Shown: piece after piece, positions 1 to 8,671 of the stretch
Position numbering within the stretch: position 1 is the stretch's first letter
Layout of the letters: each line of letters opens with the position of its first letter
NCBI GenBank assembly: GCA_012511885.1
Contig: JAAZFE010000151.1
Coordinates: 1-48,711, forward strand
Length of the DNA: 48,711 bases
Direction of reading: 5' to 3'
Origin: Lentisphaerota bacterium
GTDB taxonomy: Bacteria > Verrucomicrobiota > Kiritimatiellia > CAIQIC01 > Lenti-01
The notes under the pieces: model-generated
Told to the model about the DNA's origin: nothing
What the model saw: only the letters and a program-made list of their open reading frames with translations
Database searches by the model: none
Program-made: the position numbers and the translations under genes

Positions 1-127
1 GACGGGTTGGAATCGTCGCGCCGAAGGGCAACAGGGATGAAAAATAACTTTTCCTACTCAAATATCCGCATCATCCAGTGCAGCAATAAGTAAAACTGTT
101 TTCATCCATGTTGATGAATTATCCAGG
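1..127 (+). repeat. MITE copy A (3' part, cut by window edge)
   Basis: This is the right-hand part of the ~217-bp repeat seen in full at 3195-3411, 4848-5063, 16215-16432, 27305-27521 and 44813-45029. It contains the GGATGAAAA / TTTTCATCC inverted pair and ends in the terminal repeat TGAATTATCCAGG. It belongs to the subfamily reading CCGAAGGGCAACAGGGATG (with copies B and E). The base pattern CTAG follows the end. The left end lies outside the window. Confidence 0.85.
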
Positions 128-135
128 CTAGAGGC

Positions 136-3102
136 TCACTCTACACCAACGCGATAAAAGTTGAGCGGCAGGAACATGTTGGTAATGGACAGCTCAACCG
201 TGCCGCCGGTGCCGGGCTGCTCGCTGCCCGTCACCTTCTGCCAGTTGGATGACGGGAAAAGCGTCGGGCTTGCCCATAGGGCATAGGTCACCCCCGACTC
301 GCTCGCCGAAAGCGACAGGCTCAGTCCGCCCGCTCCCTCTCCCTGTAACTGCACATTGCTGATGCCCGGCACGGCGGGAGCGCCGCCCGCCTCACGCGTA
401 ATCGTCACCACCGCGCTGGTGCTCGCCACGCTGCTGCCCGGGCTCAAGGCCCTGATGCTGTCAAAGAAAAAGTCGTAGTTCGACCCCTCCCCACCATTCC
501 AGCTCCACCAGCGAACATCCGTCAACGGACCAACAAACGATCCCGTAACCTCTATCGGACCAACCTCCAGTTTATAGGTGTTGGTTGTCAAAAGCGTGAT
601 GGTCACCGTTTGAGACATATCCGTCCACGGAATCCCGCTGCCCCGCCCTCCATCGGCGTCTTCAATCTGATATTCCACGTCGCCGCCGTTGAAATAGTAC
701 CGAATGGCACCCTCCCCCTGCTGATTGCGCAACATCATGCCAATCCCCTGCTTCCCTTCCAGCACCCAGCCGTTTTTGATGGTGGCCTGAAATTGCTGCC
801 CCGCCGCCAATGGCGACGCAAACGGACGGATGGCCTCAACCAAATTGTCTTCCTGCGACCATAATCCCCAGCCGTTTTCATCGGTGAACCATCCGGCATG
901 TTCGTCGTTCTCCAACATCCATCCGCCAAACCCGCTCCCCCCGTTGTGCCCAGTGGCCCAACCGTCCGAGTAGGCCGCATCGCTGGCGCTGTCGTCGGCA
1001 ATGGACACCATGACCGACTCCGTATTGGTGGCCGTGACGGTAATCGTGTTCGCCCCCTCTCCCAGCGACACATTGGCGGCCGTCCAGTTCGCGGACAGCG
1101 GGATGGCTCCGCTGCCGCCCGTCAGGCTATTGCTCCAGTTCAACCCCTGCCAATTGCCCGCAACCAGCGTGCCCTTCAGCATATAGTCGGACACGGCATG
1201 GCCAACGGCAATATCGCCCGCCGGATCCGTAATCACCAGCTGCGGTGGCGGCAGCTCATCGTCCACAATCGTCACCGCAATTGTCATGGGATTCCCCAGC
1301 GCGGCGCCTGTCGCTCCGCTCAGGTTCACATAAAAGACTTCATCCCCCTCGTACACCGCGTCGTCCAGAATCGCAATGTCCACATATTTCTGCTCATTGT
1401 CTTGATCTGCCCAGGTCAGCGTTCCGGATGCCGCCGTATAATCGGCGCCCGCCGTCGCCGTGCCGTTCGCCGTCGCGTAACTCACACTCGCCGCCCCCGC
1501 CGCCCCGCCCACCCGGTTCACATAAACCCGCACACTGCCGGCATTTTCCGCCACGCTGGCCGCCGCCGTACTGAACTGCAGCGTGCCCGGCTGGGGCTCC
1601 GGCTCCGACTCTTCCAGCAGCTCATTGGGTTCGTCCCATGGATTGTAGAGAAAACGGAACGCCGAAGGCAGCCGGTCCGCCCACGCCCATTCGCTGTGTG
1701 GATGTCCGCAGCCAATGGCAATCTGCATGTCATCGCCAATGACATAGCCGTCTTGCAATAAATAGTTGTACACGACCCAGTACGGATTCCACATCGAGCC
1801 GTCCGATTCGTCCGTTCCGCAATCGTGCCACATGCGGCGGCCTTTGGTGTCGTTGTCTCGAATCCAGTTCTGGAACTGGGGACCGTACCAGTACGAAGGC
1901 GACACCGCCCCAATCAACCCGAACACGTTCGTTTTTAGGCCGATATAAGAAGAAATAATCCCGCCGAGTGACGAACCCATGTTGCCGGTGTTCATCATGT
2001 CCGGCAAGGTGCGGTAATTGGCGTCAATGTTGGGCTTTACGTTGTTGACCAGATAAAGCAGGTAATAATTGCCGGTATAGCCATCGTCCCCCGGACCGTA
2101 TTCGCTCATACGCGATCCCGAGTTGTTGACCGCCACAATAATCGTCTCGCGCATCCGCCCCTGCGTGATTTCGCGCGTGGCGGCGGCATCCGCCGACCAC
2201 GAACCAAAATCTCCGCCCGGATCAAACACGTTCTGCCCGTCGTGCATATACAGAACCGGATAGCGTTTCGTCGTGTTCTGCGTGTAGCCGCGCGGCAGAT
2301 AAATCCGCCCGCCGCGCGACGGAATGCCATTGCCCGTGAAACTGGACGCCCAGTTGTTGACGCTGATCACTTGCGGAGCGGACACCGTGGAAGGCGGAAT
2401 ATAGTTGAAGATGTTGCCGTCCTGAATGAAAAACGCGTCCAGCCAGGTGTAGTAGTTGTTGTTAAGCCCGCCCACCGCTGGGTTGTCCCATTGCTCCTGG
2501 CCGCCCGAGTAGCCGTGCATGACGAACTCCAGCGGCTTGCCCGGTTCGCCGACGCCCGTCACCTTGTAGCATCGCTCATTTCCGCTGCGCCCCGCCCCCA
2601 CGTCCTCCATCACCGCCGAGTGCTGCCAGGTCTCTGTCTCCCCCACCCGGTGATAAACCGTCACATCCGTCCAAGTCGAATGATAATAAATCGTCTTGCC
2701 CGCATAGCCCGGATTCCACACCGGCACATTCGTCGTGTACAGCGTGCCGCCCAGATCGCCGTTGCCATCCGAGCAGTAAGTTTGCGAACCGGTCGAACGG
2801 CTCAGGAACCGGTACGACACCTCGCTGTCCGCCGAGGATGCGGAACCCCGCACCGCCACTTTCGCCGACCATTGGTTGTTCGACGAAACCATCCTCACGG
2901 AACCCGTGGTCGTCATGCCGTTCAATTCCGGCCGGTCCACCGCCACATGCATGGCGCTGCCGCTGCCGGCGCTTTGGCTGGTGCTCAGATGCAGCACATG
3001 CAGAGGAGGCCCCGCTCCCAACACCCCGGGCGCCGCCACCCCCAAAACCAATCCGCCCGCCACAAGCCGGCCCAGCCAACGCAAGTTTTGTCGTCCTCTC
3101 AT
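136..3102 (-). CDS. Secreted multidomain esterase-like protein with Calx-beta module
   Basis: The protein has 988 aa. The ATG at 3102 is preferred over the upstream start at 3135 because AGGAG lies 7 nt upstream of it and a signal peptide follows at once (RR-rich start, then LVAGGLVLGVAAPGVLGA). Residues ~35-235 look like a carbohydrate-binding-like beta region. Residues ~240-490 are an esterase of the enterochelin-esterase/feruloyl-esterase (alpha/beta hydrolase) type: RYPVLYMHDGQNVFD, the nucleophile motif GSSLGG (Ser ~378), and a GHPHSEWAW segment holding the likely catalytic His. Residues ~505-620 are a Calx-beta domain (GTATAGADYT, then EGDEVFYVNL), followed by an Ig-like stretch and a lectin-like region. 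The C-terminus (YALWASPTLFPSSNW...) resembles tails common in secreted PVC proteins. It probably acts on an extracellular polysaccharide or ester; the substrate is unknown. It stands alone, flanked by MITE copies on both sides. Confidence 0.8.
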   Translation of the reverse strand: MRGRQNLRWLGRLVAGGLVLGVAAPGVLGAGPPLHVLHLSTSQSAGSGSAMHVAVDRPELNGMTTTGSVRMVSSNNQWSAKVAVRGSASSADSEVSYRFLSRSTGSQTYCSDGNGDLGGTLYTTNVPVWNPGYAGKTIYYHSTWTDVTVYHRVGETETWQHSAVMEDVGAGRSGNERCYKVTGVGEPGKPLEFVMHGYSGGQEQWDNPAVGGLNNNYYTWLDAFFIQDGNIFNYIPPSTVSAPQVISVNNWASSFTGNGIPSRGGRIYLPRGYTQNTTKRYPVLYMHDGQNVFDPGGDFGSWSADAAATREITQGRMRETIIVAVNNSGSRMSEYGPGDDGYTGNYYLLYLVNNVKPNIDANYRTLPDMMNTGNMGSSLGGIISSYIGLKTNVFGLIGAVSPSYWYGPQFQNWIRDNDTKGRRMWHDCGTDESDGSMWNPYWVVYNYLLQDGYVIGDDMQIAIGCGHPHSEWAWADRLPSAFRFLYNPWDEPNELLEESEPEPQPGTLQFSTAAASVAENAGSVRVYVNRVGGAAGAASVSYATANGTATAGADYTAASGTLTWADQDNEQKYVDIAILDDAVYEGDEVFYVNLSGATGAALGNPMTIAVTIVDDELPPPQLVITDPAGDIAVGHAVSDYMLKGTLVAGNWQGLNWSNSLTGGSGAIPLSANWTAANVSLGEGANTITVTATNTESVMVSIADDSASDAAYSDGWATGHNGGSGFGGWMLENDEHAGWFTDENGWGLWSQEDNLVEAIRPFASPLAAGQQFQATIKNGWVLEGKQGIGMMLRNQQGEGAIRYYFNGGDVEYQIEDADGGRGSGIPWTDMSQTVTITLLTTNTYKLEVGPIEVTGSFVGPLTDVRWWSWNGGEGSNYDFFFDSIRALSPGSSVASTSAVVTITREAGGAPAVPGISNVQLQGEGAGGLSLSLSASESGVTYALWASPTLFPSSNWQKVTGSEQPGTGGTVELSITNMFLPLNFYRVGVE

Positions 3103-3148
3103 AACCGTCTCCTGTAAGGCCCCATACACTATCAAAAATTACCCGCCC

Positions 3149-3165
3149 GGAAAAACGTTTTTTCC
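3149..3165. promoter_or_regulatory. Inverted repeat upstream of the esterase-like gene
   Basis: GGAAAAACGTTTTTTCC is a near-perfect inverted repeat 47 nt upstream of the start at 3102. It lies between the gene and MITE copy B, in the only unique sequence available for a promoter. It could be an operator or a hairpin. No clear -10/-35 pair was found. Confidence 0.3.
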
Positions 3166-3176
3166 AAAACGCCTAA

Positions 3177-3190
3177 CCTGGATAATTCAC
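3177..3190 (+). repeat. Solo MITE terminal repeat
   Basis: CCTGGATAATTCAC is preceded by CTAA and lies 4 nt before the true left end of copy B. It looks like a left terminal repeat left behind by an earlier insertion or by slippage. Confidence 0.6.
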
Positions 3191-3194
3191 CAAC

Positions 3195-3411
3195 CCTGGA
3201 TAATTCACGCGACAAGTCCGGCCCGGATGCAAGGCAGGCGGGGTGAAGCTGGTTGGACAACCTGCGAACCCCGAATAACGCCGCAGACGGGTTGGAATCG
3301 TCGCGCCGAAGGGCAACAGGGATGAAAAATAACTTTTTCATCCAAATATCCGCATCATACTGCCCCGCAGCAAATAACAATATTTTCATCCATGTTGATG
3401 AATTATTCAGG
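3195..3411 (+). mobile_element. MITE copy B (217 bp, full length)
   Basis: The left end is CCTGGATAATTCA and the right end TGAATTATTCAGG. The direct repeat CAAC stands immediately outside both ends (3191-3194 and 3412-3415), as expected for a 4-bp target-site duplication. Internal features are the GCGAC...GTCGC outer stem, GCGGGGT-type inner stem and GGATGAAAA/TTTTCATCC second hairpin. It encodes no transposase. It is 92 nt upstream of the esterase-like gene start. Confidence 0.85.
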
Positions 3412-3426
3412 CAACACATCTGAACC

Positions 3427-3453
3427 GGACTTGCCGCGTGAATTATCCAGGCT
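3427..3453 (-). repeat. Inverted left-end fragment of the MITE
   Basis: The segment reads, on the minus strand, as the first ~27 bases of the element (terminal repeat, then CACGCGGCAAGTCC). It is opposite in orientation to the complete copies and marks a nested or rearranged insertion site. Confidence 0.65.
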
Positions 3454-3514
3454 CAAAAAGAGACGGATTTCATGCAAATCACCCGGTTTTTGCCTCGCCC
3501 CAGGGCTGAAAATT

Positions 3515-3629
3515 ATTCTCACATATTATAATAAGTGAGAATATGAGAATACATAACATACTTGTGACCAATTTGTTATAATTATTAAGTCTGAATATTT
3601 CATTCTCACATATTATAATATGTGAGAAT
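3515..3629. promoter_or_regulatory. Paired 28-bp palindromes around an orphan promoter
   Basis: A perfect 28-bp palindrome lies at 3602-3629 (half-site ATTCTCACATATTA, then its exact reverse complement). A second copy with one mismatch lies at 3515-3542. Between them is an AT-rich stretch with a TATAAT box at 3577-3582. Directly downstream an ATG at 3632 opens a frame (MRRKMQ...) that runs within six codons into an inverted MITE end at 3651. This is the architecture of an autoregulated gene whose coding part has been lost. The regulator is not identifiable. Confidence 0.55.
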
Positions 3630-3650
3630 AAATGAGGCGAAAGATGCAAT

Positions 3651-3671
3651 CTGAATTATTCATCAACATGG
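3651..3671 (-). repeat. Inverted right-end fragment of the MITE
   Basis: The minus strand reads as the right terminus of the element (CATGTTGATGAATAATTCAG). Diverged MITE-like sequence seems to continue to about 3727 (AGCAGAGCAGCA, TTTTTTCATC). With 3427-3453 it indicates a reverse-oriented element whose interior has been replaced or decayed. Confidence 0.55.
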
Positions 3672-3739
3672 CTGAAACGATCTCATTTTGACCAGCAGAG
3701 CAGCAGGTTGAGGAAATTGCATTTTTTCATCAGTTTTGG

Positions 3740-3837
3740 CCTGGATAATTCACGCGACAAGTCTGCCCCAGATGCAAGACGGGCGGGGTGAAGCTGTATG
3801 GACATACTGCGAACCCCGCAGAACGAAGCAGACGGGC
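3740..3837 (+). repeat. MITE copy C (left half only)
   Basis: It begins with CCTGGATAATTCACGCGAC and keeps the GCGGGGT / ACCCCGC and GTATG / CATAC stems. Similarity fades at about 3837, where the 3' end of the MEMO gene begins. The right half is missing. Confidence 0.75.
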
Positions 3838-4710
3838 CTATCCGGTCGCGTCGCCCCGATAAAAGGCCAGCGTGGCATAACTGACCGAATGGTCATAGTC
3901 GCCGGTGGCGCTTCCGGAGGTGTCATAGGCCAGCTCGCGCGCCTCGAAGCCCGCCGGCAACAGCCGCAAAAGCACCCCGATGGAATCCTGCCCGCAGATG
4001 GTCGCGCCCGTCTCCGCGCAATAGGCGGCAAAACCGGCGGCATCCCCCGCCAAAATCTTCTCGATGGCCCCGCCGTCCAGTTGGCGCAGATTCTCCGCGA
4101 TATTGTCGCGGAAAGGCCGGTAGCCAAAGCCGGCGCCGTAGTGGGTGAAGTCGGAACTGGCCACCAGCACCGTGCCGGGCACCATCAGCGGCCGCAGCGC
4201 GTCAACCACGCTCTCGAGGGACACCGCGTCAAACTGCCCGAGAGTGATCGGCAGCAGACACCAGTCGCGCCCGGCCAAGGCCACCTGCAGCAACGGCAAC
4301 TGCATTTCCACGCTGTTCTCGCCCTGCCGCGTCATCAGCACATCCTCAAAACGGGCGTAATCCAACAAACCGGCAATGCCCTCGGTGTCTAAGGGCGTCT
4401 CGCCCAGCGGCGAGCGATACACCTCCTCGCGCGACGGCACACTGGCCACCCCCGGCAGACGCACCCGATGCGAAAACCCCAGCACAATCACCCGCTGCAA
4501 ATCTGGCACTCCGGCCACCGCCCGAGCGCCCCAGGCCGCTACCGGCCCGGAATAGGCATAGCCCGCGTGCGGCATCACCACCCCAAACAGCCGCGAGTCC
4601 GGCGCAACGGTCGCCGCCTGCAAATATCCCGCCAACTCCCGCTGCAAACGAACCGGATCATCGTGATACCAGCTCCCCGCCAATGACGACTCCATGACCC
4701 GTGCACCCAT
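3838..4710 (-). CDS. MEMO1-family (AmmeMemoRadiSam system protein B) protein
   Basis: The protein has 290 aa. The ATG at 4710 has a strong AGGAGGTG site 6 nt upstream. Family motifs are complete: VVMPHAGYAYSG (His48), GFSHR (His81), ENSVEMQLPLL, VASSDFTHYG (His190) and ATICGQDS (Cys239). The His/His/Cys positions match the metal ligands described for MEMO1. Prokaryotic members are often found with an AMMECR1-domain protein and a radical SAM enzyme (AmmeMemoRadiSam), but neither partner is in this window. The cellular role of the bacterial proteins is unsettled. The stop codon lies at the break point of MITE copy C, so the last few residues (about RGDATG) may be reworked repeat sequence. Confidence 0.9.
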   Translation of the reverse strand: MGARVMESSLAGSWYHDDPVRLQRELAGYLQAATVAPDSRLFGVVMPHAGYAYSGPVAAWGARAVAGVPDLQRVIVLGFSHRVRLPGVASVPSREEVYRSPLGETPLDTEGIAGLLDYARFEDVLMTRQGENSVEMQLPLLQVALAGRDWCLLPITLGQFDAVSLESVVDALRPLMVPGTVLVASSDFTHYGAGFGYRPFRDNIAENLRQLDGGAIEKILAGDAAGFAAYCAETGATICGQDSIGVLLRLLPAGFEARELAYDTSGSATGDYDHSVSYATLAFYRGDATG

Positions 4711-4847
4711 GCTGCACCTCCTCTGATCTATTCATAGCACCCCCACCCCCACCCGTCAATTCTCCCCCCCACCAACAAGTCAGACCACAAAAATAGTCGG
4801 TGGATTGTTTCCATTTCTGCTCGACGCATAGGACGAAATCCGGATAG

Positions 4848-5063
4848 CCTGAATTATGCACGCGACAAGTCCAATTCAGATGCGAGGCGGGCGGGGTGAA
4901 GCTGTATGGGCATACAGCGAACCCCGCAGAACAAAGCAGATGGACTGGAATCGTCGCGCCCTTGGTCAATATGGATGAAAAATAATTTTTTATGTTTATT
5001 TCCGCATCATGTTGCTCTGCAACAAATAACAATGTTTTCATCCATGTTGATGAATAATTCAGG
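4848..5063 (+). mobile_element. MITE copy D (216 bp, full length)
   Basis: The ends are CCTGAATTATGCA and TGAATAATTCAGG. They differ from the other copies but match each other. Exact 4-bp direct repeats ATAG flank it (4844-4847 and 5064-5067). It belongs to the CCCTTGGTCAATATGGATG subfamily with F and G. It lies 33 nt upstream of the start of the SHD1/hydrolase gene. Confidence 0.88.
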
Positions 5064-5096
5064 ATAGGTTTCCAATGAGGCAATATGAGGTATCCC

Positions 5097-6206
5097 ATGA
5101 AAAAGTATCCGCAGTTGATCGCCGTACTATTTGTTTGCCTGACCTTGGCAAGTTTTGCGCAAACACCCGACATTACAAAACCGCGTATCTGGACCGCGCA
5201 AAGCGGCACAACGCTCAAGGCCATTTTGGTTGAAGTGGATGACCATCAGGTTGTCCTGCGCGACCGACAAGGCAACTTATTCAACATTCCTCGCCATAAA
5301 ATATCGTTGGACGATCAAGCCCTGCTCGACGCGGAATATGGACCGCCGGCGCCCCCGCGGGACACGGTGCCCCCGCCCGCGGCATCCGTGCAGGGCCCGA
5401 CAACGACATCGCAGCCATTCCACATTGCGGGCACCAGGCTGAACCTGGGGCAAAAAACCGACTTGCGCTTGCCCCTCGGCGAAGCAACCCAAGCCGCGTT
5501 GCGCAAAGAAAAACTCTCCGCCGACGAGGCCGTCGTCGGCCTATGGCTGCCGGAAAACTTTGACCCCAAAAAAGAATGGAACATCCTGCTGGTGTCGGCC
5601 ACGCAAAACAGCTCGTCGGTCAACCACATGTATCACTATTTCGATGGCGCGCGCGAGGTGGGCAACTGGATTGTGATCGCCGCCGACGGCCCCAACGTGC
5701 CGCCACCGAACGATTCCACAACGTGGCGATGGGAATTGGCCCAAGCCGCGCTGCTGGCTTTGGATGAAGTCTGGCCCGGGGTCAAAGAGTGGCCCATTGC
5801 CACGGGCGGCTTCTCCGGAGGGGCCAAACGCTCGGGTCTGCTGGGCGCCATTCTGGCCAAAGAAAAATGGAACCTCATCGGCATGTACATGGGCGGCTGC
5901 AACCAAGATTTCGCCACCCTCGGCCTGAATAATTATCGTCCAACGGCATCCGTTTTCCGCAAAGTACCCATCTATCTGAGCGTGGGCAATCGCGACGAAA
6001 TTGCCCCCGTGGCCAAAACGGAAAATGTCAAGCGCGCCATGGAGTCCACCGGCTTCCGCAACGTGCGTATAGAAGTTTATGACGGCGCGCATGTTCCTCA
6101 TCCCCCGCATGTCACCGACGCGCTGAAGTGGTTCAACTCGCAGAACGAAGATACGCAAGATCGCGGGGGCAAATCCCTGCCGTCCCGCGCGACCTGGCCG
6201 CGATAA
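5097..6206 (+). CDS. Exported SHD1-like domain plus alpha/beta-hydrolase-like protein
   Basis: The protein has 369 aa. The ATG at 5097 is chosen over 5085 because GAGG lies 6 nt upstream and a clean signal peptide begins there (MKKYPQLIAVLFVCLTLASFAQ). Residues ~28-76 resemble the SHD1 (SLA1 homology 1) domain common in Planctomycetes and Verrucomicrobia (RIWTAQSG..., VVLRDRQGNLFNIP). A Pro/Thr-rich linker follows. Residues ~110-345 look like an alpha/beta hydrolase: GGFSGGAKRS (Ser240), GNRDEIAP (Asp300) and GAHVPHP (His332) form a plausible triad. It probably acts in the periplasm or at the surface; substrate unknown. The gene is alone, convergent with the efflux operon, with a 56-nt gap and no clear terminator. 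Confidence 0.8.
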   Translation: MKKYPQLIAVLFVCLTLASFAQTPDITKPRIWTAQSGTTLKAILVEVDDHQVVLRDRQGNLFNIPRHKISLDDQALLDAEYGPPAPPRDTVPPPAASVQGPTTTSQPFHIAGTRLNLGQKTDLRLPLGEATQAALRKEKLSADEAVVGLWLPENFDPKKEWNILLVSATQNSSSVNHMYHYFDGAREVGNWIVIAADGPNVPPPNDSTTWRWELAQAALLALDEVWPGVKEWPIATGGFSGGAKRSGLLGAILAKEKWNLIGMYMGGCNQDFATLGLNNYRPTASVFRKVPIYLSVGNRDEIAPVAKTENVKRAMESTGFRNVRIEVYDGAHVPHPPHVTDALKWFNSQNEDTQDRGGKSLPSRATWPR

Positions 6207-6262
6207 TCTGCCGCAAGAACAGGGCCAATCCGTCACACAGCTTGTTGGCAGGTGCCGGGGGG

Positions 6263-7417
6263 CTATTCGTTGCGGAGGGCGTCGGCGGGGGGGAGTTGCG
6301 CGGCACGGGTGGCGGGTACTACGGAGCAAACAAGCGCGATGCCGCCGGCCACCACCAGTGGCAGAAGCCGCGCCGGCCAGCCAAGATGCCAGGGCAGCGG
6401 GAATGCCCCCCCCAGGCCGCGCAGGGCCAGCTCGGCCGCGGCAAGAGCGGCCGCCCCCGAAACCAGCGCCAGCAGCAGCCCCTCCACCACAAACAGCAGG
6501 GCGATGTCCCTCCGCCGCGCGCCCAGCGCCCGGCGCAGACCGATTTCCGGCACGCGCTCGCGCACCCCGGTCAGCAGCATACTCGCCAGCATGACCGCCC
6601 CCAGCACCAGCCCCAGCAAACTGGTGGCCCCGGCGGTCCAGGCAATGATCCTTTGCCAGCGGCGGATGCCCTCGAGCAGCGTGTCGAGGGTGATCCATTC
6701 GACCTGGCGCGCGTCGAAACCCGGTTGCCGCAGCAGCGCCGCCACGCGCCGTTGCAACGCGGCCGGGTCGCCCCCGCCCGTTGTCCGGAACCAGATCGTG
6801 TCAACCTCGTCGCGCGCGGGCTGCGGCCCGTCATCCAGCGCGTCAAGGGTATATGGAATGAATACCGCCGATGCCGTCAGCCCCGCCAGGCCGGCATCCG
6901 CGCCCGCCAGGCACCCGACCAGCCGGAAGGACTCCCGCCCGACGGCAATCCAGTCGCCCGCCCGCCAGCCTTGCCGGCGGCACAGCGCCTCGAAGGCCAG
7001 AGCGTGGCGCGCGCCGGAGCGCATGTCCAACTCGTCGAACACCCGCCCCTCCGCCGCCCGCCATCCCCGCGCTGACGCCAGCTCCGCGTCCACGGCCAGC
7101 ACGGCGAAACCGTCGCCGGCCGTGCCCGGCACATGCCGCACCCCGCCCACTCGCGCCGACGCGCCAAGATTGGCCCGGAAAAATTCAACACTCCCGCGCG
7201 ACCACGGCGACGCCTCCGCGCCGCCCGCGCGCGCGATGGCAAACGAGGCCGCCCCAAAGTCGGCCGCCAGATTTCGGGCCTCCAAACGCAGGGCATCCAG
7301 CACCGCCAGCAGCACCACCACCGAAAACAGCCCCACCCACAGACTCAAAAACGTCAGCCCCGCCCGGGCCGGCGCGCTCCGCAGCCCCAGCCGGATATCT
7401 GCCGCCAACGTCCGCAT
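6263..7417 (-). CDS. ABC transporter permease, FtsX/MacB type
   Basis: The protein has 384 aa. The ATG at 7417 has GGAG 6 nt upstream; a TTG at 7450 is less likely. Topology is one N-terminal membrane segment (~residues 20-42), a ~200-aa extracytoplasmic domain of the MacB_PCD kind, then three C-terminal segments with the FtsX signature (VREIG-like RVPEIGLRRALGARRRDI). It is the third gene of the operon TolC-like / HlyD-like / permease, 48 nt after the HlyD-like stop. Unlike MacB it has no fused ATPase, and no separate LolD/MacB-type ATPase gene follows (the neighbour is convergent). A partner ATPase must be encoded elsewhere if the pump is active. Confidence 0.85.
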   Translation of the reverse strand: MRTLAADIRLGLRSAPARAGLTFLSLWVGLFSVVVLLAVLDALRLEARNLAADFGAASFAIARAGGAEASPWSRGSVEFFRANLGASARVGGVRHVPGTAGDGFAVLAVDAELASARGWRAAEGRVFDELDMRSGARHALAFEALCRRQGWRAGDWIAVGRESFRLVGCLAGADAGLAGLTASAVFIPYTLDALDDGPQPARDEVDTIWFRTTGGGDPAALQRRVAALLRQPGFDARQVEWITLDTLLEGIRRWQRIIAWTAGATSLLGLVLGAVMLASMLLTGVRERVPEIGLRRALGARRRDIALLFVVEGLLLALVSGAAALAAAELALRGLGGAFPLPWHLGWPARLLPLVVAGGIALVCSVVPATRAAQLPPADALRNE

Positions 7418-7465
7418 CACGTTCTCCAACCGGGATAGCACACGCGGCAAGTCCCGCCCCTGCGC

Positions 7466-8671
7466 TTAGTGAACCCGGACACGATCCCCCTCCTCGAGCC
7501 CGGCCGTCACCTCCAGATGGGTAAGATTGGCCAGCCCCGCCTCGATGACCCGCTCTGCCCAGCGGCCCTCCGCGTCCAGCCGCTGAACCACCGCCGCCCC
7601 CTCACGCCAACCCACGGCCTCGCGCGGAATCAAAAGCGCGGCGGTCTTCTCCCCCGCCACGATCTCGGCCCGTACGGTCAGCCCCACCGGCAACGGCAGC
7701 GGCAGAGGGTCCAGCGCGATCTGCACCGGAAAAAACTTGCGCCAGGCGGGTTGGTCGGGGCGGGACTGCGCCATGCTGCCGACCGTCTCCACCTGCCCCG
7801 TCAAACGGCAATCCGGAAACGCCAGCGCCGCGGCCTCGACCCGGCGCCCCGGGCGCACCTGCGCCAGCTCGGCCTCGCCGATAAAGCCCCGCAAGACATG
7901 ACTGGCCGGATCGGGCAGGCATAGGAACACCTGGTTGTGAAAGAGGGTATCGCCGACGTAAGCCGTTCGGTATTCCCCCCCCACCGGCAGGGGCGTCAGC
8001 GCGACCGCCCCATCCGCCGGGGCCCGAACCTCACAGAGCTCCAATTGACGCGCGGCAAAGTCGCGCTGGCGCGTGGCGGCTTCGAGCGCGGAACGCGCCT
8101 TGGCCAGCCGCGCCGCATGAACATGGCGTTGGGTCAGGTCCATCCGCACCTCCCACTGGCGCAGACGCTCGCGCTGCGCCTCGACGCGCCGCTCCTGCTG
8201 GCGGATTTCCGCCGCCGACATCAGCCCCCGCTCCTCGAGCCCGCGCGCCGATTCGAGGAAGCGGGCCTCGGCCTCGAGCTCCGCCTCGAGTTCGGTGCGC
8301 CGGGCCACCAGCTCGAGCTCCTCGAGGGGCAGTTCGGCCAGTTCGAGGCTCTCGAGCTCCTGCCGCGCGCGGACCAGCTCATTGTCCAGCCGGGCCAGAT
8401 CCTGCTCGATCTGGGTCGCGTCAAACCGCGCCAGCACATCGCCGGCCTTGACCTCGGCGCCCTCCTCGATCAGCTCCGTCAGCACCGCCGACCCCTGCAC
8501 CCCCACGCTCACGCGGGTAATCTGCCGGGCCTCGAGCTCTCCCTGAAAAATCACCCGGGCCTGAATATCGCCGCGGACCACTTCGGCCACCGTCGGGGCC
8601 TCCACACGCGGCCCGCACCCCCCCGCCCCCAACGCCAGCAGCAATATCCATACACCTGTTCGCTTCATCAT
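7466..8671 (-). CDS. HlyD/MacA-like periplasmic adaptor (efflux RND/ABC membrane-fusion protein)
   Basis: The protein has 401 aa. The start at 8671 overlaps the TolC-like stop as ATGA and has AGGAG 7 nt upstream. It opens with MMKRTGVWILLLALGAGGC, a likely lipoprotein signal with Cys19. It then has a half lipoyl domain (GSAVLTELIEEGAEVKAGD), a long Glu/Arg/Leu-rich coiled-coil hairpin (~residues 95-225), the second lipoyl half (CEVRAPADGAVA) and beta-barrel domains. Adaptors of this kind link an inner-membrane permease to an outer-membrane TolC channel. The two flanking genes fit exactly those roles. Confidence 0.9.
   Translation of the reverse strand: MMKRTGVWILLLALGAGGCGPRVEAPTVAEVVRGDIQARVIFQGELEARQITRVSVGVQGSAVLTELIEEGAEVKAGDVLARFDATQIEQDLARLDNELVRARQELESLELAELPLEELELVARRTELEAELEAEARFLESARGLEERGLMSAAEIRQQERRVEAQRERLRQWEVRMDLTQRHVHAARLAKARSALEAATRQRDFAARQLELCEVRAPADGAVALTPLPVGGEYRTAYVGDTLFHNQVFLCLPDPASHVLRGFIGEAELAQVRPGRRVEAAALAFPDCRLTGQVETVGSMAQSRPDQPAWRKFFPVQIALDPLPLPLPVGLTVRAEIVAGEKTAALLIPREAVGWREGAAVVQRLDAEGRWAERVIEAGLANLTHLEVTAGLEEGDRVRVH

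Noticed and set aside
898-1761. Large plus-strand ORFs opposite the esterase-like gene (and similar ones opposite dnaK, secA and groEL)
   Set aside because: They are antisense shadows in GC-rich DNA, rich in Arg/Pro/His, without domains or ribosome-binding sites.
4658-5224. A 188-aa minus-strand ORF
   Set aside because: It consists of the 3' end of MITE copy D, spacer and antisense of flanking genes; its peptides recur in other element copies.
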